A stretch of DNA of 6,909 nt from Allobrachymonas sp. GTDB lineage: Bacteria; Pseudomonadota; Gammaproteobacteria; Burkholderiales; Burkholderiaceae_C. The first letter of the stretch is position 1. Each line of letters opens with the position of its first letter. The notes below the pieces were generated by a model, which worked only from the letters and a program-made list of their open reading frames with translations, was not told where the DNA came from and did no database searches. The position numbers were made by a program, and so were the translations under genes. Of the stretch, positions 1-4,224 are shown piece after piece. The stretch covers positions 1-6,909 of the forward strand of contig JAAUOI010000162.1 in the NCBI GenBank assembly GCA_012036375.1. The letters run 5' to 3'.

Positions 1-2
1 GG

Positions 3-371
3 GCAGAGCGCACGGTCACGCAGACTGTGAGCACGGGTACGGGAACAGGAACGCAAACAGCAATCGTCGCCGAGCTGTACCAACGCCCTTCAACTGGACG
101 GCTGGCTACGACAACCGCAACCGCCTCACCAGCTTCAACCGCGCCGGCAGCGAGCAGGCGTACACCTACGATGCAAACTCCAACCGCCTCACTTCCATTG
201 CCAAGAAAATCAGCGACACCGACATCGACGGCATCTTCGAGGCCACAGACCGCGCTGCCACCACAAGCCAAGCGCTGAACATCGCAGCGAACAGCAACAA
301 ACTGCTGGGCTTTAATCAATCGGTATTGACGCAAGCCACAACCGCCAACGGCACAAGGGCGAACACTCAGC
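3..371 (+). pseudogene. 5' partial, frameshifted part of an Rhs/YD-repeat protein
   Basis: This is the left-truncated upstream part of the rhs gene. YD-repeat signatures are plain in the frame with codons starting at 107 (GYDNRNRLTSF, then AYTYDANSNRLTSI). That frame stays coding-like to about 350, where the repeat pattern continues in another frame (INYQLDANGNLTSDG, FDYDAENRL, from 372 on). Before about 95 the most protein-like reading is again the downstream frame (RTVTQTVSTGTGTGTQ). This suggests two compensating indels, near 90-107 and near 349-360, although the first is uncertain because the 107 frame is also open to the left edge. Stops at 276-278 and 327-329 block the downstream frame, so the gene cannot be read through as it stands. 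YD-repeat proteins form a large secreted shell that encapsulates a C-terminal toxin. The shifts may be real decay or base-calling errors; the second lies at an AAGGG run. Confidence 0.72.
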
Positions 372-1613
372 AACGTCATCACCGCCATCAACTACCAGCT
401 CGATGCCAACGGCAACTTAACGTCAGACGGCCTGCGCAGCTTCGACTACGATGCAGAAAACCGCCTGTCCCAAGTCAACATCACCAAAGACGGCGAAGCC
501 GCCAAGATCACCTATCTGCATAACGCGGCAGGTCAGCGCGTCTTCAAATCTGAGCCGCAGACGGCGCAAACACTGCCAGATCAAACAGCACTGGGCACAA
601 CATTCGTCGATTGGCTCAAGAAGAACTTCCAGTGGCTCTACGCCACGGCGCAAACCAATGCCACATTGGGCACGAGTTACAGCTATGGCGATGGAAACCT
701 CCCCAGCTGGGCCATCACAGGCGAATATGGCAACGGAGGAGCAAGCAGTTCAGGCAGAACGGAATACATCTGGCTGCCGACTGATGATGGCAATGCCATC
801 CCAGTAGGCATGTTCAGATCCAACAGGTTCTACAGCGTTCACAGTGATCATCTGGGAACGCCGAGATTGATCAAAGACGATGCAGCCAAACCAGTGTGGC
901 AATGGAGCTACAGCGCGTTTGGAGATAACAAACCGACGGGCATCCTCAAAGCGACCACTAATCCTAATAGCGCGATCACGAATCAGCCGGTGCTGCTGAA
1001 TGCGACGAATCCGGCGGTGGTGTTCAACCTGCGCTTTCCGGGGCAATACTTTGATAGTGAATCAGGCTTCTTCTACAACTATCACAGATCACTCATGCCG
1101 GGGCAGGATCGATACTCTCAGCCAGACCCCATCGGATTGACTGGCGGGTGGAATCGCAGTGTCTACGCCAATGCAAATGCACTTTCGTTTACCGACCCTG
1201 ATGGATTGAATCCATTAACGGGCGCTGCTGGTGGGGCCATTGCTGGCCCTCCTGGGATGGCTATTGGCGCTCTGATTGGTACGGGGATAGTCCTGATGTC
1301 GCCCGCTGGCCAGCAAGCGGTTCAATCTGGCATCAATAAAATTGTTGAGTTCTGCACGCCGGGTGATCCCGATCCGTGCAAGCAATTAAACGATGAGGTT
1401 CAAGCTGCTAAAAACAAGGTAGGTCAACTTGGTGCGTGTACCGCTGGTATGACGAGATGGGCATTGCAAGAGCGTCACAGTGCTTGGTTGAATTTGGCCA
1501 CCGCCAGAGCGAAACGAGATCAAAAATGCTGGAGTGGCGGCGATGCAGGTCACCAACAAGCCCAAGCTGATGCATGGTCGCACGTCGGGCGCTGCTCAGG
1601 CTTGATGAAATGA
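330..1613 (+). CDS. Rhs family protein, C-terminal part: RHS core and variable toxin-like tip
   Basis: The open frame from 330 to the TGA at 1611-1613 gives about 427 residues with no good internal start. The only start-type codon upstream of the core is a TTG at 666, which is not convincing, so I read this as the 3' part of a longer frameshifted gene. In order: YD repeats (372-560), the core motif HSDHLGTPRLI (840-873), the hallmark RFPGQYFDSESGFFYNYHRS (1032-1091), and the pair DPIG (1125-1136) and DPDG (1194-1205). In other Rhs proteins such a pair marks the autoproteolytic end of the shell. After it come a Gly/Ala-rich hydrophobic stretch (about 1215-1320) and a tip domain (about 1350-1613) with four Cys and the motifs AKRDQKCWSGGDAGHQ and DAWSHVGRCSGL. 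I remember similar uncharacterised tips on other Rhs proteins but cannot name the family or activity. The shell would release the tip in a competitor or host cell, with delivery by a type VI or other system not encoded here. Confidence 0.88.
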   Translation, partial: RKPQPPTAQGRTLSNVITAINYQLDANGNLTSDGLRSFDYDAENRLSQVNITKDGEAAKITYLHNAAGQRVFKSEPQTAQTLPDQTALGTTFVDWLKKNFQWLYATAQTNATLGTSYSYGDGNLPSWAITGEYGNGGASSSGRTEYIWLPTDDGNAIPVGMFRSNRFYSVHSDHLGTPRLIKDDAAKPVWQWSYSAFGDNKPTGILKATTNPNSAITNQPVLLNATNPAVVFNLRFPGQYFDSESGFFYNYHRSLMPGQDRYSQPDPIGLTGGWNRSVYANANALSFTDPDGLNPLTGAAGGAIAGPPGMAIGALIGTGIVLMSPAGQQAVQSGINKIVEFCTPGDPDPCKQLNDEVQAAKNKVGQLGACTAGMTRWALQERHSAWLNLATARAKRDQKCWSGGDAGHQQAQADAWSHVGRCSGLMK

Positions 1614-2113
1614 AGCTTGTTAATCTTCTTGAATCAGCGTTTGGACATCGAGGATTGCCTGTTGAGTTGACACGAGGCAATCGGCACGATCCTGATGCTG
1701 TCGATGCTTGGGCATTCGCAGGCTTGCGATGGCAAGATGTCACTCGCGCTCATTGGAGCAAGCACTCAGCAGCTTTCTACTCGTTTGAGCCTCAGGCGTT
1801 TGCGTACTTCCTACCGAGCATCCTTGCTTTAGGCGCAGATGCGACTCAGCCCTTCATGCCTAGAGACAGCTTAATCATGGTTCTTGATCGAAGCCCGACA
1901 GTTGAGTATTGGGATGCCTTCATACTTGCGCATCTTGTTGGGTTGCAGATGGCTGAGTACGACGCACTTAAGCAGTGGCTGCTAATCCTGTCTGAATCAA
2001 CCGATGGAGTGGTGGAGCAGTCCTCGATCGACAGATCATTCGACACAATTGATTTATTGCAAGTGGAAACGCAGAAGGTACGAAGTCTAGTTTCACGATC
2101 ACTGTCATCGTGA
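1610..2113 (+). CDS. Probable immunity protein for the Rhs tip (uncharacterised family)
   Basis: The gene encodes 167 residues starting MKLVNLLESAFGHRG. I chose ATG 1610 because it overlaps the rhs stop as ATGA (1610-1613), the usual arrangement of a translationally coupled toxin/immunity pair. An upstream in-frame GTG at 1574 lies inside the toxin tip and is less likely. No strong Shine-Dalgarno is visible, which fits coupling. The protein has no signal peptide or membrane segment and looks cytoplasmic, with an acidic, aromatic-rich middle (WAFAGLRWQDV, AFYSFEPQAFAYFLPSIL, then DRSPTVEYWDAF). That pattern resembles small proteins I remember next to Rhs and other toxins, possibly the DUF6714 group, but I cannot confirm the family. 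By position its job would be to bind and neutralise the adjacent tip domain. Its base composition is visibly more AT-rich than the genes to the right, typical of exchangeable tip/immunity cassettes. The immunity role is inferred from context. Confidence 0.75.
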   Translation: MKLVNLLESAFGHRGLPVELTRGNRHDPDAVDAWAFAGLRWQDVTRAHWSKHSAAFYSFEPQAFAYFLPSILALGADATQPFMPRDSLIMVLDRSPTVEYWDAFILAHLVGLQMAEYDALKQWLLILSESTDGVVEQSSIDRSFDTIDLLQVETQKVRSLVSRSLSS

Positions 2114-2308
2114 ATTCAAAATATAAACTCCTAAATAAATAGCACTCTGCACAGTATTTATGCCGGCGATTGACCGATTTCCTTCTCATTCTTCTCGTAT
2201 TTCTTAAACGAAGAAGCCTCGATCCAACCTCTCAGCTGCTAAAGCTGGAGGCGTGTGATGCGACTTGTGCAGCGGTGATTGCTGCGCCGCTTGATGTTCT
2301 GCTGTGCG
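2114..2308. other. Intergenic spacer between the rhs/immunity module and the XRE gene
   Basis: I see no supported gene in this 195-base spacer. Its first 60 bases are AT-rich and contain an inverted repeat (2135-2161). Further on there is a bulged hairpin, CCTCTCAGCT paired with AGCTGGAGG around 2227-2251, and a GCAGC/GCTGC pair around 2268-2286. None is followed by a clear T-run on either strand, so I do not call a terminator, although the genes on each side converge here and one would be expected. If the primase cassette is a discrete insertion, its left end could lie here or beyond. Confidence 0.5.
2135..2161. repeat. AT-rich inverted repeat downstream of the immunity gene
   Basis: ATAAATA (2135-2141) and TATTTAT (2155-2161) are perfect 7-bp arms around a 13-base loop, starting 22 bases after the immunity gene stop. 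It could be a weak transcript-end hairpin or a remnant of an insertion boundary. The arms are purely A/T and there is no adjacent T-run, so the call stays structural. Confidence 0.4.
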
Positions 2309-2743
2309 CTACGCGCTGCCCTTGGCCAACACCGCCGAGAGCATCTCCAAAACAAACTTCTGTTTCGTCTTGGGTAGCTGCTCAATCTGCTCAAACTGTT
2401 GCTGCAGCGCAGACACCCGCCCGCGCTTGCCGCGCTCTTTGGCCACCGGCTGGCCAACCAGCGCATCCACCGCCACACCGAAGAGCTGCGCAAGCTGCGG
2501 CAGCATCGATGCAGGCACACGAAGCCGCGCCCCCTCGTAATGCGCAAGGGTCTGCTGCGCAATGCCCAGCTGCTCAGCCAATTGCTGCTGCGTCATGTTC
2601 TGCGCTTTGCGCAGGGTAGCGATGCGCTGACCCAGCGCTGCAAAAAAATCTTTGTCTTCGGTTGCCATGAGATCGTGAGCCCAGCTCGCGGCATGCGCTG
2701 TGGCGCGGTGCGAGGCGTGGGCAGAGAGTGAAGTCATGGTCAT
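2309..2743 (-). CDS. XRE-family helix-turn-helix repressor
   Basis: From ATG at 2743 this encodes 144 residues. A classic Cro/cI-type HTH occupies about residues 36-97. It begins LGQRIATLRKAQNM, with helix 2 at TQQQLAEQLG (51-60) and recognition helix AQQTLAHYE (62-70), and ends LPQLAQLFGVAVDALVG. A basic linker (AKERGKRGR) follows, then a short C-terminal helix (QQQFEQIEQLPKTKQKFVLEML) that may dimerise. It is a predicted cytoplasmic DNA-binding repressor. The start is uncertain. ATG 2743 fits a short leader from the -10-like TATATT and the upstream codons look coding. ATG 2668 (MATEDKDFFAALGQ) would give a 119-residue protein closer to the family's usual N-terminus. Neither start has a clear Shine-Dalgarno. 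An upstream extension to 2866 is open but would run through the operator, so I reject it. The gene diverges from the primase gene, with palindromic sites between them, which suggests it represses both itself and the element's operon. Confidence 0.87.
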   Translation of the reverse strand: MTMTSLSAHASHRATAHAASWAHDLMATEDKDFFAALGQRIATLRKAQNMTQQQLAEQLGIAQQTLAHYEGARLRVPASMLPQLAQLFGVAVDALVGQPVAKERGKRGRVSALQQQFEQIEQLPKTKQKFVLEMLSAVLAKGSA

Positions 2744-2764
2744 CGTAAGGGCTGATTCTGGAAA

Positions 2765-2792
2765 CAGAGTTGAATATACTCTGAAATAGAGT
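2765..2792. promoter_or_regulatory. Overlapping palindromic operator in the divergent promoter region
   Basis: Two palindromes share a half-site. CAGAGT (2765-2770) pairs with ACTCTG (2778-2783) across 7 bases, and ACTCT (2778-2782) pairs with AGAGT (2788-2792) across 5 bases. The result is three alternating half-sites with centres about 11-13 bases apart, roughly one helical turn, as expected for cooperative binding of an XRE dimer. Position between the divergent repressor and primase genes supports an operator. Binding by the neighbouring repressor is inferred. Confidence 0.62.
2773..2780. promoter_or_regulatory. Candidate -10 elements for divergent promoters, embedded in the operator
   Basis: TATACT (2775-2780, plus strand) matches the sigma-70 -10 consensus well and would drive the primase operon. 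TATATT (2778-2773, minus strand) would drive the repressor gene. Both lie inside the palindrome spanning 2765-2783, so one bound repressor could block both. The -35 partners are weak (TGATTC at 2753-2758 on the plus strand with a 16-base spacer), so the promoter calls are tentative. Confidence 0.4.
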
Positions 2793-2817
2793 AAACTGAA
2801 ATCGCTAAATTTATTTA

Positions 2818-2843
2818 TTGACCCCTTGGCAGGATTTGACCCC
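2818..2843 (+). repeat. Short direct repeat TTGACCCC in the primase leader
   Basis: TTGACCCC occurs at 2818-2825 and again at 2836-2843, 18 bases apart. The segment TGGCA...TGCCA around 2826-2865 also forms an inverted pair, with an inner CCTG/CAGG palindrome near 2847-2856. This might be a replication or recombination site or a second regulatory site upstream of the primase, or chance. Two copies only, so weak as an iteron. Confidence 0.3.
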
Positions 2844-2866
2844 ACAGCCTGCTCAGGAATTGCCAC

Positions 2867-2873
2867 GGAAGGA
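2867..2873 (+). promoter_or_regulatory. Strong ribosome binding site for the primase gene
   Basis: GGAAGGA lies five bases before ATG 2879. It is the clearest Shine-Dalgarno in the window and fixes the primase start, whereas the genes downstream appear to depend on coupling. Confidence 0.75.
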
Positions 2874-2878
2874 CTTCT

Positions 2879-3730
2879 ATGCCACGTATCCCCGACCCCG
2901 AACTCCAGCGACTAAAAGATGAAATATCCGTGCAGCGATTGATTGAAGCGTCGGGCGTGGAGCTGAAGAAGCTGGGCAAAGACATCGCTGGCAAGTGTCC
3001 GTTTCACGCCGACGACACAGCCAGCCTCGTGATCACGCCCGCGAAGAATCTGTGGCACTGCTTTGGCTGTCAGATCGGTGGCGGTGTCGTGGATTGGGTG
3101 ATGAAGCTGCGTGGCGTGAGCTTTCGCCATGCCGTCGAGCTCTTGAAGGATGAGACAGCTTTAACTTCTTTAGCCGCTGGTGGCTCGCATCCGATCAAGC
3201 AATCCACCGTGCGCAGCTTGCCAGCGCCGGTGAGCTTGGATTCCGATGATCGGGCTTTGCTGTTGCAAGTCGTGGGCTACTACCAGCAGAGCCTGAAAGA
3301 TTCCCCCGAGGCATTGGCGTATTTGCAAAAGCGTGGGCTGGTGCATCCTGAGTTGCTCGATACCTTCAAGCTGGGCTACGCCAATCGCACGCTAGGGCTG
3401 CGCTTGCCGCATAAGAACCGGGTGGAAGGCGCGCAGATGCGCAGCCGGCTGGAGCGCTTGGGCGTGTACCGTGAGAGCGGGCATGAGCATTTCAATGGTT
3501 CTTTGGTCGTTCCTGTGCTCGATGAGCATGGGCAAGTGAAAGAACTGTATGGGCGCAAGATCAGCAATAAGCACAAAGACGATGCGCCGCTGCACATGTA
3601 TTTGCGCAAGAACCCCACGCGTGCCGAGGCGTGTTCAATGTGGCCGCTCTGGCGGCCAGCCAAGAAATCATCGTTTGTGAAGCGATCATTGATGCGCTCA
3701 CCTTCTGGTGTGCGGGCTTCCGCAATGTGA
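2879..3730 (+). CDS. DnaG-like primase, N-terminal part (CHC2 zinc finger and start of catalytic core); frameshifted
   Basis: The start at ATG 2879 is set by a strong Shine-Dalgarno. Residues 40-64 form a CHC2 zinc finger: Cys40 and His43 in CPFH, Cys61 and Cys64 in CFGC, followed by GGGVVDWVMKLRGVSFRHAV. This domain recognises template DNA in bacterial primases. A helical region follows (about 120-200), then GSLVVPVLDEHGQVKELYGRK (208-227), which matches the N-terminal part of the DnaG RNA-polymerase core. The similarity ends near residue 246. From about 3613 the Toprim part continues in the -1 frame, and this frame's last 38 or so codons (to TGA 3730) are out-of-frame noise. Adding one C to the CCCC run at 3613-3616 would restore one reading frame. 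The gene belongs to a rightward block with an ATPase and a tyrosine recombinase, so it is a mobile-element primase rather than the chromosomal dnaG. Whether the shift is real, programmed or an error is open. Confidence 0.88.
   Translation: MPRIPDPELQRLKDEISVQRLIEASGVELKKLGKDIAGKCPFHADDTASLVITPAKNLWHCFGCQIGGGVVDWVMKLRGVSFRHAVELLKDETALTSLAAGGSHPIKQSTVRSLPAPVSLDSDDRALLLQVVGYYQQSLKDSPEALAYLQKRGLVHPELLDTFKLGYANRTLGLRLPHKNRVEGAQMRSRLERLGVYRESGHEHFNGSLVVPVLDEHGQVKELYGRKISNKHKDDAPLHMYLRKNPTRAEACSMWPLWRPAKKSSFVKRSLMRSPSGVRASAM
3166..3178 (+). repeat. Copy 1 of the TTCTTTAGCCGCT repeat
   Basis: A 13-base sequence identical to parts of the copies at 4242-4256 and 6180-6194. It lies inside the primase gene just after the zinc-finger domain and encodes the end of TSLAA (residues 96-100). 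Confidence 0.7.
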
Positions 3731-4224
3731 CCACGGCGTATGGCGTGGAGGGCTTTACCGATGAGCTGCTGCAAGCGCTCAAAAGCCATGGCGTGCGGCG
3801 TATCCTGATTGCGTATGACCGCGATGAGGCGGGGGATCGGGCAGCGGACAAACTCGCGCCAAAGCTGATGAGCGAGGGCTTTGAGTGCTATCGCATCTTG
3901 TTCCCCAAGGGCATGGATGCCAACGAGTACACGCTCAAGGTGCAGCCAGCCGCTAAGAGTTTAGGGCTGCTGATTCGCAAGGCGCAGTGGCTTGGCAAAG
4001 GTGAGAAGCCTTCGCGTGAGCATGTGAGCGTGCATGAGCCTGTGCAGGATGAAAAACCGTGGCCGCTGAACGATCCGGCGCCCGATTTGGCGCTGATGCA
4101 AGATGCGCATCTTGAAGGCGCGTTGGCAGGCTCGACATCCATCTATGCGCAAGAATTACAAGCAAAACAGGCCAGTAGCCGGCATATTCATTGCGCGAGC
4201 AGCTATGAAATAATAGTGAATTAG
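3631..4224 (+). CDS. Toprim domain part of the element primase, in the -1 frame
   Basis: This is the continuation of the primase after the frameshift near 3613. The conserved frame starts upstream of GTG 3631 (about 3613, reading PHACRGVFNV), so GTG 3631 need not be a true start. The Toprim signature is clear: the catalytic Glu in IIVCEAIIDAL (codon 3679-3681), and the metal-binding Asp pair in LIAYDRDEAGDRAA (Asp codons 3817 and 3823). KGMDANEY and KSLGLLIRKAQWLGKG follow as in relatives I remember. These acidic residues bind Mg2+ for primer synthesis. The last 70 or so residues (from about 4020) look like a poorly conserved linker. The gene ends at TAG 4222-4224, sharing its final G with GTG 4224 of the ATPase gene. 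Alone, the fragment lacks the zinc finger and half the catalytic core, so it would be active only if both parts come from one restored or frameshifted translation. Confidence 0.82.
   Translation: MFNVAALAASQEIIVCEAIIDALTFWCAGFRNVTTAYGVEGFTDELLQALKSHGVRRILIAYDRDEAGDRAADKLAPKLMSEGFECYRILFPKGMDANEYTLKVQPAAKSLGLLIRKAQWLGKGEKPSREHVSVHEPVQDEKPWPLNDPAPDLALMQDAHLEGALAGSTSIYAQELQAKQASSRHIHCASSYEIIVN

Noticed and set aside
27..278. Small Thr/Ala-rich open frame starting GTG
   Set aside because: From about 100 on it is the out-of-frame shadow of YD repeats; at most its first 25 codons belong to the rhs gene.
2227..2290. Rho-independent terminator between the convergent immunity and XRE genes
   Set aside because: The hairpins found are not followed by a T-run on either strand.
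2170..2619. Ala/Cys-rich plus-strand open frame
   Set aside because: It is antisense to the XRE gene, with low-complexity Ala/Pro composition typical of a shadow frame.
2744..2866. N-terminal extension of the XRE protein
   Set aside because: It would run through the operator and promoter region and has no HTH-family similarity.
3608..3617. Canonical -1 programmed frameshift heptamer at the primase break
   Set aside because: The zero-frame codons AAG AAC CCC ACG do not fit X XXY YYZ; only CCC re-pairing would be possible, and I see no obvious downstream stem.
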